Source of the DNA: Ciborinia camelliae
Taxonomy: Eukaryota; Ascomycota; Leotiomycetes; Helotiales; Sclerotiniaceae
DNA: 64,000 nt
Assembly (NCBI GenBank): GCA_025890175.1
Contig: JANPYM010000012.1
Span: 399,785 to 463,784 of the forward strand
Direction: 5' to 3'
The position numbers were made by a program, and so were the translations under genes. The notes under the pieces were generated by a model. That model saw only the letters and a list, made by a program, of their open reading frames with translations. It ran no database searches and was not told the origin of the DNA. Shown in pieces: positions 36,378 to 46,725 of this stretch (position 1 is its first letter; each line of letters begins with the position of its first letter).

Positions 36378-37705
36378 ATGGCACCTTCACTTCTGGATAC
36401 CCGGCCTATAGCACCCCATCAACTTTTGTCTCCATCCCAAAAACCCATTGATCGTAAGGTCTTCCCAGATGGCATCAAAACTTCCGGCCAACATCCACCC
36501 CTCTATGATCAATTGAGACCATACTCTGATTTCCCAAAAGAAATCACCGGAGAGACAGTATGGAAAGCAGAAGATTATATCAATAACCCAGAACGCTGGG
36601 TCTACGTTTTCAACGAGGAGGAAATCGCAGAGCTTAGTGCTGTGGCGGATAAGTTCCTCGAAGATGAAATACCTCTGACGGGTATTTCACAGGTATGTTG
36701 TGTAACACTTGAGTGTTGCTTGAGTCCAAATTAGGGAATCGCTCGACTAATTCAACACAGGATACTTTCCGTCTCTCAAAACTCTCTACTTTACTGGCAT
36801 CAATTAGAAATGAAACTCTAAACGGAAAAGGCTTCATCCTCTTTAAAGGCTTTCCAGTTGAGAAATGGGGAAACCATAAATCCGCCGTTGCATATATGGG
36901 ATTGGGAACATACCTTGGATATTTCGTTAGTCAAAATGGTCGAGGTCATGTTCTTGGACATGTCAAGGACCTTGGCGAAGATTCAACAAAAATCGATAAA
37001 GTTAGAATATACAGAACAAATGCCAGGTAAGTACTTCCCTATACTATTCTTTTGCTACAGTCAAAAGCTAATAACATTAGACAATTCTTCCACGCCGATG
37101 ACTCAGATATCGTCGGTCTCCTGTGTATTGCACGAGCACTCGAAGGCGGAGAATCTGATATCGTTTCTTCGCACCATGTCTGGAATACTCTGCAAAAAGA
37201 ACGACCCGACGTAGCAGAAACACTCACCAAACCCATATGGTACTTTGATAGAAAGGGAGAAGTCAGTGTCGGCGAAGAACCATACATAAAGACCTCCGTC
37301 TTCTATCTCGAGACCGGCGCGAATGGTCGAGTATACTCGAAATGGGATCCATATTACGTGAAATCTCTCACTCGATTTTCGGACGCTGGAATTATTCCAC
37401 CCTTGTCACCTGAGCAAGTCGAAGCCGCTAAGGTTTTGGAAGAGACTTGTCATCGATTAAGGTTGCATATGATTCTTGAGATTGGCGATATCCAATTCTT
37501 GAGCAATGAACATGTACTACATGCTCGAACTGAATATAAAGATCATGCACCACCAGCACCAAGGAGACATCTCATGAGATTATGGTTGGCAACACCAGAG
37601 AGTGAGGGAGGATGGAAGTTACCTTTTCATGATTCGGCGGAGAAGAAGAGAGGTGGTGTTCAGGTTAATGATCAAGCGCCCGTTGCACCACTAGATGCAG
37701 AATAA
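36378..37705 (+). CDS. TauD/TfdA-family Fe(II)/2-oxoglutarate dioxygenase
   Basis: Model: join(36378..36692, 36761..37026, 37081..37705), 401 residues. The HxD iron motif FFHADDSD (H198, D200) appears right after intron 2; the distal His is in EHVLHARTEY near residue 340 and the 2-oxoglutarate-binding Arg in RRHLMRLWL. These mark the clavaminate-synthase-like/TauD superfamily. Fungal members of this length are widespread and often of unknown substrate (taurine or other sulfonates, or small acids). There is no signal peptide. It is tandem to the Zn2Cys6 gene, 0.7 kb downstream, which might mean co-regulation but need not. Substrate not assigned. Confidence 0.9.
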
Positions 37706-38003
37706 ACTTTATAATAGATCAAAGGGTTAGGTTAGTATCATCGATGACAAAAATAATAAGTCAAAAAACACAACCTCGATTTTTCAATTAGCTTCGAATA
37801 TTAATCTTGCATAGTTTGACTTTATTTTCGATAATGAATCTTTAATGTTCAAACTGATTTGTGTCATCGAATATTGAAAAATATAAGTATGCATAAAGCG
37901 AACCACCCTCTGAAGAATTTTGGTTAGCCAGACTCTGGCACTGTAGTTTGGCGACTTACTCTAGTTTTTATGAATATCCCTCCATCACCATCTCGATTTT
38001 CCC

Positions 38004-38530
38004 TCACATAATAACACAAAGCTTGATATCATCCCTCTCAACCTCCTTCTTCAGTTCCCTCTTCCTCGGTTCTGGCATCCTGTCAGGAGGTCCAAACCAC
38101 TGTTCCCGTACATGTCATCAGCTTCATTGATCCATTCATTCATTCCACTTCTATCACTTCATCCCTCATCCACTTCACCCCCCCCTCCTCCCCTCATGTC
38201 CATACCCCAGGAGCAAACTCAAAAAAAAAAACTCACCGATCCCCCCGTCCTACTCTCCTCCACCATCTTCACCAAATTCATATCATAAAACCCCTTATAA
38301 TTATGTCTCGGACACCCGTTCCTCACTACCCGTACCACATTTGGTCCTTCGATTCTTAGAGCATTGGAGGCGAAGATTGGACAGGTAATGAGACCAGCGC
38401 CCCAGAAGCAGGGCTGTGCGATTTGTATCCATTGGCATGGTTGGTTTTTCGGCGTGTCTTTGGCTTTGTGGGGGTGGTGGTCATGATGCTTGTGGCAGGT
38501 GGAGGATTGGTGGAAAGTGTATTTGCACAT
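38004..38530 (-). CDS. small Cys/His-rich protein with C-terminal CVIM CAAX box
   Basis: Model: complement(join(38004..38099, 38237..38530)), 129 residues. I do not recognise the family. Exon 1 starts MCKYTFHQSSTCHKHHDHH, rich in Cys and His, with further Cys in PCQW, PCFWG, ITCPIF and GCPRH, so metal binding is possible. The donor is GTGAGT; the 137-nt intron has a CTGAT branch-like site before GGAACAG. Exon 2 reads WFGPPDRMPEPRKRELKK and then a charged helix ending DDIKLCVIM and a TGA stop. CVIM is a textbook farnesylation box, which supports this splice choice since it is unlikely by chance. The exon 1 frame is open upstream to 38725; I took the ATG at 38530 because the protein becomes conserved-looking there. 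Confidence 0.7.
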
Positions 38531-38965
38531 TTTGGTGGAATGGTGAGTGGATGGTTTGGGCGTTTTTTGTGGTTTGTGCTGATGTAGAGGAGATTTAGAA
38601 GTTGCTACTGTAGTAGGTAGATAGGTAGATAGGTGTGTAGGTAGGCAGGTACTTTCTCGCACTCGAGATATGGTTTCGAAGCTGGTGTTAAAAGGTGTTG
38701 TTGAATTACCGGAGTACAAAAACATAGCCCCGAACCTCTTTCCCTCTGCAATGATTCACATAGAGCGGAAACGAAAGTGAATTATTGAATTGAGACTCAT
38801 ATTCCCATCACATTTCCTCAGAGGAGAACCATCAGATATGTATATATATTTCATAACATCCATCGAGAGCAACACTGGTCCTCCAATGCAATAAATGACC
38901 CTTCCAAAACTCCATATATCCCATGATAAATATGTACATATAGTACAAGCCCAATCGGCATAGCT
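38531..38965. other. intergenic, upstream of small CVIM gene
   Basis: 435 bp between two minus-strand genes. It holds GTAGGTAG/ATAGGTAG repeats near 38610-38650. No gene seen. Confidence 0.5.
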
Positions 38966-39507
38966 TCACAACGATTCAGGCACCGGATTTTCGCCACTTT
39001 CCTCTAATTGCTTCTTTCGAATGGCTTGCATCAGCTCATACAGTTGTCCCAATTGTTGATCTAGACTCCCCGTTAGCATTCCCCTCTCCCAATTTATAGC
39101 CAGATACATACCACTCATCTTATCAATCTTCCCCTTATCCATACGCTCCCCAATCCAACTTTCCCCCTCAAGCTTCTGTGCATACATCTGCCATTCCGTC
39201 AAGAAGCCAATCTACTTCCCAATTAGCCCTCATCCACATCAAGCAATCCGCAAATCCCATCCTATCTATATAGCACACAACTCACAATATGCACCGGATT
39301 TTCCACATCTCTATGCTGTCTAAACTCGCTCTTGATATACTCATCCCCCAACAACCTCATCTCCCTCGGTAAATGTTTCCTATGCGCCCTAAACAACCTT
39401 CTATACAATGGAATCGGAGGCAATAAAGCCAAAGGCGCAGGCCTAAATCCCTTTCCAGTACCCGCCGCCGAAGGCGACGCAAACAGTAATCGTGGAGAAA
39501 GCTTCAT
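38966..39507 (-). CDS. SDH7: succinate dehydrogenase assembly factor 3 (Acn9/Sdh7)
   Basis: Model: complement(join(38966..39060, 39112..39211, 39286..39507)), 138 residues. The LYR motif is at residues 34-36 ([15 protein letters not shown]), followed by [17 protein letters not shown] and [12 protein letters not shown], which are diagnostic of SDHAF3/ACN9. The protein acts in the mitochondrial matrix, protecting or helping to mature the iron-sulfur subunit Sdh2. The N-terminal 30 residues are basic and Ser/Ala/Pro-rich, fitting a presequence. Two introns with good GT..AG ends keep frame. Confidence 0.95.
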
Positions 39508-39906
39508 TTTGTAATGTGGTTGTTAATTGTGGAATCTGGGGAATGGAGCGTGAGAGATTGTGAAGTCATTGATCCACGATGACTTTCGGCAATCGATCAT
39601 TTCCCCGCCAAAAGATTAATTTCTCAGCCTTGTTACTCATTTTCCATTTGCACATTCAAAAGCTTTGTTGCACGTCTGAGGCAACTTTCAAATCTGGGGC
39701 TTTTGGGAAAAGTAGGGTTTTTATTGCGGATTTAGAAAGAGGAAGCTTCTGCGATCTCGAAAAAAACTGTCCCGGGGATTTTGGAAGAGAATTGAGGATT
39801 TCCCGACCAGGGGCGTTTTGGGCTTTTTGAAGCTTTTTTTGTTTACTTACCAGTCACAGCCTTCTCTTAATTCACTTGTACACTTTATTGCGACAACAAG
39901 GTGAAA
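39508..39906. promoter_or_regulatory. divergent upstream region of SDH7 and MTQ2
   Basis: 399 bp between two divergent starts. I see no other gene or clear factor site. Confidence 0.5.
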
Positions 39907-40692
39907 ATGCTTCCAACTCCAGATACCTCGCATGTATCTTTCGATCGAATTTACGAACCTGCCGAAGATTCCTTCCTACTTCTCGATACCCTATCCTCTC
40001 CCAGCGAAAAAGTATTCCTGCGTGAACGATTTCCCGAAAACGAACAAACTTCAATATCGCCCTCTCCATTTGTGGTAGAGGTTGGCACTGGATCTGGAGT
40101 CGTTCTCTCCTTCGTGCATGCACATGCAGAAATTATATTTGGCAGAGCGGATATCCTTACAGCGGGCGTGGATGTGAATCGTTATGCGTGCGAGGCTACA
40201 CAGGAAACAGTGAGGGTAGCGGAGAAAGAGCAAATTTCACAGAATTTATCACATGGGTCATATGTAGGGAATGTGGTGGGAAATTTGGGGACTTGTTTGA
40301 AACCTGGGATGGTAGATCTATTGATCTTTAATCCGCCATACGTGCCAAGTCCGGATGTGCCTATACCAGAGCTGTCTGGAGCAGGAAATGAGGATGGGAC
40401 ATTGACATATGAAGGGGACTCAAAATTGCTAGCTTTATCGTATGCAGGTGGAGTGGATGGTATGGAAATAACAGATCGGTTGATCGATGCATTGCCGGAG
40501 ATCTTGAACAAGGAGAGAGGTTGTGCCTATATCTTGCTCTGTGCGCAGAATAAACCCGAGAAGGTCAAACAACGGATACGTGGTTTTGGAGATGAGTGGA
40601 AAGCGGAAACTGTCAGTAACAGTGGGAAGGTTGGAGGATGGGAAAAATTGCAAATTGTTAGGATTTGGCGTATGCCACCTAATGCCACCTAA
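39907..40692 (+). CDS. MTQ2: eRF1 glutamine methyltransferase Mtq2
   Basis: Single exon, 261 residues from the ATG at 39907. The SAM motif I is VVEVGTGSGVVLSF near residues 57-70, and the acidic residue of motif II is in GVDVNRYACEAT. The catalytic NPPY tetrapeptide near residue 141 (LLIFNPPYVPSP) marks methyltransferases acting on planar nitrogen. EPAEDSFLLLDTL is the usual start of the HemK2/Mtq2/N6AMT1 group. With Trm112, Mtq2 methylates the GGQ glutamine of translation release factor eRF1. The Trm112 partner is not in this window. Length is close to the family norm. Confidence 0.94.
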   Translation: MLPTPDTSHVSFDRIYEPAEDSFLLLDTLSSPSEKVFLRERFPENEQTSISPSPFVVEVGTGSGVVLSFVHAHAEIIFGRADILTAGVDVNRYACEATQETVRVAEKEQISQNLSHGSYVGNVVGNLGTCLKPGMVDLLIFNPPYVPSPDVPIPELSGAGNEDGTLTYEGDSKLLALSYAGGVDGMEITDRLIDALPEILNKERGCAYILLCAQNKPEKVKQRIRGFGDEWKAETVSNSGKVGGWEKLQIVRIWRMPPNAT

Positions 40693-41007
40693 CCACCCAC
40701 CAGTCCTCAATAGCGTTGTGATGCAGCAAAGAATGTTCGTGTGTCTTTTGAAGCCCATGGACAAAATGTCCCTTTGCTCGTTCGTAAGTGATCGATTAGC
40801 TGCTTTTCATATGCCACTCAAAACGCCAATATATTCCCACAAGCTGTGCATGCATGGCACTCTCTTTCTCTTGGTCCACCTCCCAGTTATCTAGCCAAGT
40901 AGAGCGAACGTTCTCAATATAACCTTCTTCCTTCCAAATTTCTTGTCTTGTTCCCATTACCGATATAATGATCATCGAATCTACCAACAACATATTCTAC
41001 CTAATCC
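40693..41007. other. convergent 3' flank of MTQ2 and SMD1
   Basis: 315 bp with no gene; the 3' UTRs of the two convergent genes must lie here. Confidence 0.5.
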
Positions 41008-41601
41008 TTAGAATCCTCTTCCACCGCCTCGTCCCCGTCCTCCTCTGAATCCACCACCACCACCGCCTCCTCTACCTCTTCCTCCACCTCGGCCGCCTCG
41101 AGGTCCTCCTCTACCACCTCTATCGGTAGTGCCTGTAGCTTCCTTTCTCGCCTTGTTCTTTGGCTTTGGTGCATCGTCTATCAACAATGTATCGAGTGGT
41201 AGCGAATCGGGCAGAATATAATAACGGATTGTGGAACCTCGAAGGTTGATGGTATCGAGTGAAAGAGATGCGCCATTCTTGGGAGTCATTTTGACGGTGC
41301 GGAGAGCGGTGTTCATTTGTGGAGAGACAGAAGTTATGGTACCGTGGATGATTGTGCCTGTGGTATATTTGTTAATAGGCTGTTTTTAAGGCGGAAAAAG
41401 CAAGGGGGAAATAGATAGGTTGTATACCATTTTTGAGTTCAATCGTGACCGTTTCGTTCGCACATTTCATGAGAAACCTACCATGGAAGGAGAAAGTCAG
41501 TCAGGAGATTCAGACGGGAGCCTTGAGAGAAAATTTGAGCTCAGCGCGTGCCATTCAAAGGCCTTATAGTGATGGGGAATAGCTTACCTGACGAGCTTCA
41601 T
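41008..41601 (-). CDS. SMD1: small nuclear ribonucleoprotein Sm D1
   Basis: Model: complement(join(41008..41357, 41428..41477, 41588..41601)), 137 residues. The first coding exon has only 14 nt (MKLVR split after AG), and the second 50 nt. Splicing yields [20 protein letters not shown], then [20 protein letters not shown] (Sm motif 1) and [21 protein letters not shown] (Sm motif 2; landmarks only). The C-terminus is a Gly/Arg-rich RGG tail, usually dimethylated. SmD1 is part of the Sm ring on U1, U2, U4 and U5 snRNAs, so it is essential for pre-mRNA splicing. Confidence 0.96.
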
Positions 41602-42037
41602 GATGCTGGTTTTCTTGTTGATGTAAATTGGTTTCGGAGAGTCGACGTGGTGGTTGAAGGTGGATCGTGAGGCTGATTGATGCGCCTATACACAAATAAA
41701 GTATTTGAAGCTTTTATCGCGAGAGGTCGAAATCGCGCTGGATGCCTGGGATATCAGGCTTAAATTAGCTACAGCTGGAGGTGATCCATGGAGCTTGAAG
41801 TCCACGTTGAAGGGGCAGTGAATGAAGGGGAAATTTCTAGTTTGCAGAAGATAGAAAAATAAAATTCATTGTAGTCGGGTATGTATCCATAGTGTCTTGT
41901 ATTAAGTGTCAAAATTTGTACTACCAGGTACATCAAAATCCATGATCATCTATGGCTGGGTATTTCCTCGAGCTCCCTTCCTCTCACACGCACGGTGCTT
42001 ATAGCACCTCTCCAATAACTCGTCGTTCCCGCGACGC
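41602..42037. other. intergenic, SMD1 upstream and PKR1 3' flank
   Basis: 436 bp between two minus-strand genes. I see no further gene or repeat. Confidence 0.5.
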
Positions 42038-42493
42038 TCATTTATCCTTTTCGTTCTCACTAACTTTCTCCCATTCGTCCTCTGTACTAGGCTCACTCTT
42101 ATTTCCCCCTCCAATAGAATGCGATCTACTCTTCAAATCCCCCTTCACTTCCAACACCTCAACCTCCTTGCTTCCAGGTGAGCTCTCCTCATCAATGACC
42201 GTCTCTGCATCCGTATCACTGCCATTTCCTCCAGCTCCTGCTTCTCTCTTCTTCCGTGCTTCCTCTTCCTCTTTCACACTCTGCAGCTCCGCCGCGAACC
42301 AATTTATAGCCCACCATAGCCCGCCGCACAGGAACGATAGAATCACAAAATGGATGCTATATGTAGCGACCAAAAGGAGGAAGAATACGATTTGTAGAGC
42401 TGCGAATGTGACGTTGGTCGCGACAAGGAGGACGGGAGTGGGACCGGGGGTGAAGATGGATTCCCAAAGGGAGACGAAGAATTCTGATGCCAT
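42038..42493 (-). CDS. PKR1: V-ATPase assembly factor Pkr1
   Basis: Single exon, 151 residues. The N-terminal block SLWESIFTPGPTPVLLVATN and the following hydrophobic segments (about 20-45 and 47-70, with SFLCGGLWWAINWF) match the Pkr1 family, ER membrane proteins that help assemble the Vo sector of the vacuolar ATPase. After the membrane segments comes a charged coiled-coil-like stretch (KEEEEARKKRE) and a disordered acidic, Ser-rich tail, which is longer than in yeast Pkr1 (about 122 aa). Confidence 0.93.
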   Translation of the reverse strand: MASEFFVSLWESIFTPGPTPVLLVATNVTFAALQIVFFLLLVATYSIHFVILSFLCGGLWWAINWFAAELQSVKEEEEARKKREAGAGGNGSDTDAETVIDEESSPGSKEVEVLEVKGDLKSRSHSIGGGNKSEPSTEDEWEKVSENEKDK

Positions 42494-43700
42494 GGCGTAC
42501 TATTTCTACTTCTTCTGGGGTTTTTTTTTCTCCTTTGACAGTGTAATAGTTTTCGCAACTCGTAGTAGAGATATTGTGTCAAGATAATGCGAGAAATGTT
42601 TAGGAACAGATTGTGTGTTGCAAAGAAGAAGAGATACTAGATAACAGAGTGATTAGTGGGATATCATTTCATCTATTTATAATACCCCTCACCTTCCTGC
42701 TTCAGACGAAATGACGCACACCCTGTACACCTGCACTTTTGCTGGATATCTCACGACCACGTATCCTGAAGATTTTTCTGCCTGAACGCAATTTTTCTTT
42801 CAGAAAGGGACAGATTTATAAAGATTTATAATTTTGGCAGAGTTGACGTTATGATATGATATGATATGATATGATATGAAGAAAAAGAAAAAGAAAAATG
42901 TAACATGTACCATCCAGAAGCTTGACAACGCGACGCCCCTCTATTCCTACCTAGGCACTCTGCCTGTTCTCGGCTTTTTTTGGGACAACACCACCTACCA
43001 CCTACCACCTGCCCACCACCTGCCCACCTCTGACAAGGTGAATGATGCCCAGTGGGATGGGATTGGATGCCTTGCGATTGAGGTTTGAATAATACCCAGG
43101 TGGACAAGGTTGGATGGATTGATATCCATTTCCACCAAATAGCATTTCAGATTATATAGGTAGGTAGGTATTGTTCTCGTATTATTAGGTATCATCATCA
43201 TGGGCGAAAATATACTGTATGCATGGTTGCTCTCTCGAGTCAATAAGTGCGAGTTTGATACATTTTTCATATAATAAATACATACATACCTAGGGCTAGG
43301 TAGGTTGTACGACATGAATGGCAGCTCAATAGGTACTAGATAGCTACCGCGCGTACTTGTACGTATTGGCGTCGCTAGGCTTAACACTTTAACTCTTCCA
43401 TTTGTGTTCGTTTCAAGTTTTTGATGAGTATCTTTATAAAACAGTGAAACAGGTCTCCAAGATATTGGGCACATCAAGGCAACAGCAAATTTATTTCCAT
43501 CTCATGGTACTCGTAGGTATACGGTACTTGGTCTTTTCAAAGTCTAAGTGGACTCGTAACTAGGATGTCAAGGGTGATATTTGAGTTCTTATCATGCAAA
43601 CCACTTGAGCATCTGCTGCACAAATCTGACAAGCCGTCTCACATGTACAATCTTCCGATCACAAGAGCCGTTTATATTCTTGGCGCCAAGCATAACGACC
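42494..43700. other. 1.2-kb gene-poor stretch with microsatellites
   Basis: No supportable gene. It includes ATATG pentamers at 42851-42878, AAAAAG/GAAAAA runs at 42878-42898, CCACCTACCACC/CCTGCCCACC repeats near 42985-43030, and TAGGTAGGTAGG runs near 43159 and 43300. A 160-aa open frame (minus, 42995-43477) runs through these repeats and lacks coding character. Confidence 0.5.
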
Positions 43701-45633
43701 TCAAACGACTTGTCCCCCCTTTTCGACATGAATAATCTCGGCTCGTCCAGTAGAAATAGAACTAATAGATCCTCTGGGCATTTGTTTGGAGACGCGGACG
43801 GCGTCAAAAACATTTCTGCTTCGGATGAATATTTGATCAACCTCTTCGAGATGACGGCCATTGGTTTCTGGAAAGAAAAAGTATACACCTATCACCGAGA
43901 TTAGCATTGAATACCCCCTATTCGGCTACCAATTACGTGGGTACTCACCAGGAAGTATGAACAAGAAGTTGATACATGCATATATAATGTAGTATCTCCA
44001 TCCTATAGTAGCAAATCCTAGTGGTGTTATTTCGGCGACAATGAAGTTGAAAATCCATGCACTTCCTATAACCTTCAATCAGTACAGACTCAAAGAGGGG
44101 CTCTTGCGTCATAAAAATACCTGTTGACATAGCAGTGATAGGAACTCTGACATTCAATGGTGCAATCTCCGAAGCATACAGGAAGGTCAGACCTAAGAAT
44201 CCGGTAGGAAAGAACAGCGAAAACATGAAGATGAACACTGCAGCGACGATGACACATGAAGTGTTAGTTATCTGGGAAGAAGTCCCCGCAATGATAGCCA
44301 TGCATGATCCCATTCCAAAAGCCGCAAACATCATCAGCTTTCTCCTTCCAAACCGATCAACCGTCAGAACTCCTAGTGGTGAACAAAAGGTCTGCCAAGT
44401 AAAGACAGAAGCACTCAGAATACGAGCTGTCTGTGCTGATAATCCTAGGCCCGCCTCAAAGATCGTGGCTTGATAGAAAGCGAGAGCGTTTATTCCACTC
44501 AATTGTTGGAACATTTGACCACATACCGCAAGACAAGCTCTGTGGAAAAGACGCTCATCACCCATGCGGAAGATCTCACGAAATGAACCTTGGCCACTGA
44601 TCATAAGGCCTTCTTCAATCTCTGCTATGTCGGCCTGTACTTGGGCTGAGTCTATGGGCATATCATCTAATGCTGATAGAACTTCTCGTGCTTCTTCTAT
44701 GCGCCCTTTTTTAACTAGCCAACGGGGGGATTCTGGCATATATGGTGTGGTGATCAGCACGATTATGGACCATAAAATGGAGAGAGCTAGTGGAAATCGC
44801 CAAGTGACTCCCCCGGTGCAATGAGATATTCCAAAGTCTACCCACTGATTCAAGTCAGTTTCTGTTACTTGTTTGGTACATGGTGGTTAAGGATTAATAT
44901 GACTGCAGCGAAAAATAAAAACGGGCTACCAACAGCAGCAGTTGCCAGTCCTGCACTGATAAACAAGCCTTCAAGAAGCACCACGGAACCACGATGCTGC
45001 GCTTTAGAACATTCGGATTGCCAGTTTGGAGCAGTTGCTGTTAATGCACCAAAACCTAAGCCAGAAATGAGACGTCCCACGATTAATTGGCCGATAGAAT
45101 AAGATGAAGACTGAAGGATAGCCCCAACTATGTTGATAGCTGCTCCAAGCATGATTGTTCGTTTGCGACCCAGAGCATCACCGATTCTTATACAGGACAA
45201 GGCACCAAGAAAGCATCCGAGAGTATAGAGGGCGACGACAGTTCCCTTGGAAGGGTTAACAAGCGACGTGTAGAGGTGCGAGAATCATTTGCTTCAACTA
45301 ACCTGCAATCGAGAGTTGTGGGTTTTCTGAGTACCCGTGACAGTGAGAGTGTTGAGCTGGGGAAAAGTTTCAATCCAGGCTCGCAGACTAAGTAGTTCAC
45401 CAGCGACCTATAGAGCTCAGTATTGCTAGATCTTGTTCTGAAATTTTGCTGTTCCGAATGGAGAGTGAAAGTACTTACTGCGTTATTGTACCCAAACCTA
45501 CAAAATAGTAGTCAACAAATATATCTTCTGATTTTCTTTCCACAAATACTCACAGGATATAAGCAGGCATGATGACGGCCCATATCATTGCACGATGGAG
45601 GGCTTGACCTCGAAGACCAAAGAATTTCGCCAT
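43701..45633 (-). CDS. MFS sugar (hexose-type) transporter
   Basis: Model: complement(join(43701..43888, 43949..44065, 44121..44844, 44934..45245, 45303..45407, 45479..45497, 45554..45633)), 514 residues, normal for the sugar porter family. Exon 2 is a 19-nt micro-exon that completes LFGYNNAVAGELLS. Family landmarks: GDALGRKRTIMLG (motif A), PESPRWLVKKGR, QQLSGINALAFY, DRFGRRKLMM and PETNGRHLEEV. About 12 membrane helices are expected, with the usual loop after helix 6. Exon 4 ends with a weak GTTGGT donor, chosen because it gives GLATAAWVDFG. Fungal relatives include hexose, quinate and lactose-type porters; substrate is not assigned. It is divergent from the MmgE/PrpD gene. Confidence 0.92.
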
Positions 45634-46725
45634 GTATTCCCACAATGATAGGCAATCTAAAATATATAACCAGGGGGAATGCGAGAATAAGTAAGAATGG
45701 TGGTGAGAAGAGCGTTTAGGTAGGTCGGCAAGTTTTCAATTATCCTATGGTTCCGACGATGATACTTTATACTTGACAAGGTGCTGATCCTTCCTAAATG
45801 GTATTTTATTATAATAGGAATCTTCACTTACTTAATTTCCGTATATTGTTGCTTCTAGGGGAGTTGCGTAGTGTCTTGATCGGCGTATGTATATCCGGAA
45901 AAGGATTCCACATTCAAGACACACTTGACTTCAAGACAATTCATTGACGCAGGAGTCCTTCTAGTGTTTCGAATCTCATCTTATCATAACATTGAAGGGA
46001 ATGGTTAAGGACTGTGAGGGGTTCCTTCCACTTGTGAAGCTTAACCCCGCGCCTTACATTTTGAGGGGGTTTTTTACCAACGAGTCTGAAGCACATCAGA
46101 CCCTTCTCTCTATTACAGGCAACATAACATATTTGAAACCTCATTGAGCCAATAACATTGATGCTATTTGAATTATAGTAGTGGATGGTGGGCGTTGAAG
46201 AATATGTATGCATGCAATGCAATGCAATGGAACATGTTAAATGTTAAATGTTAAATGTTAAATATTAAAGCATCCATGGTTTAATATCTAAATAACAACT
46301 CGGAGAGAGCTTGCCTTTCCACCAATTATATGTGTGACAGCATCAGTTTGTTAATTTCCCCGCATGTCAACGCGGGTTGATTAATCCCGGCTGAGAAACG
46401 AAACGAAACGAAACGTCACATCACGTCACTTGGCTATATAAACGATAAAATTCAAGGGTTCTTATTTCCATCTTTGAGATACTATCTAGGTACGAGGTAT
46501 ACGGAACTGTTCTTCCGTCTAAACTCAACTCTTGCAGAAACCACCTCGATTCTACTAGACACTTAACCTCAAATCTCGTATATTTTATAATCATCGGGTT
46601 TTGGGTTTTGTAATACCCGTCGACGCTCACAGGATATCGAATTCGCTCAGCAAGTGATCAAAGATACCTTGTTCTTTATCAATGCCCGAAACATCTCCGC
46701 CGTTGTTATAGCAAAATCATATCAA
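45634..46725. promoter_or_regulatory. divergent upstream region of sugar transporter and MmgE/PrpD gene
   Basis: 1.09 kb between two divergent starts. Contains four GTTAAAT-type heptamers at 46234-46265, GAAAC pentamers near 46395-46415 and a 10-codon uORF at 46682-46711. No specific factor site is claimed. Confidence 0.5.
46682..46711 (+). promoter_or_regulatory. short uORF ahead of MmgE/PrpD gene
   Basis: An ATG at 46682 opens nine codons (MPETSPPLL) and a TAG, ending 14 nt before the chosen start at 46726 and out of frame with it. If the leader includes it, it could lower translation of the main ORF. Whether it is transcribed is unknown. Confidence 0.45.

Noticed and set aside
32301..42493. 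secondary-metabolite gene cluster around the Zn2Cys6 and TauD genes
   Set aside because: No polyketide synthase, peptide synthetase, terpene cyclase or P450 nearby; neighbours are housekeeping genes.
42995..43477. 160-aa minus-strand open frame
   Set aside because: It runs through microsatellites, has no domain or codon character and no plausible start context.
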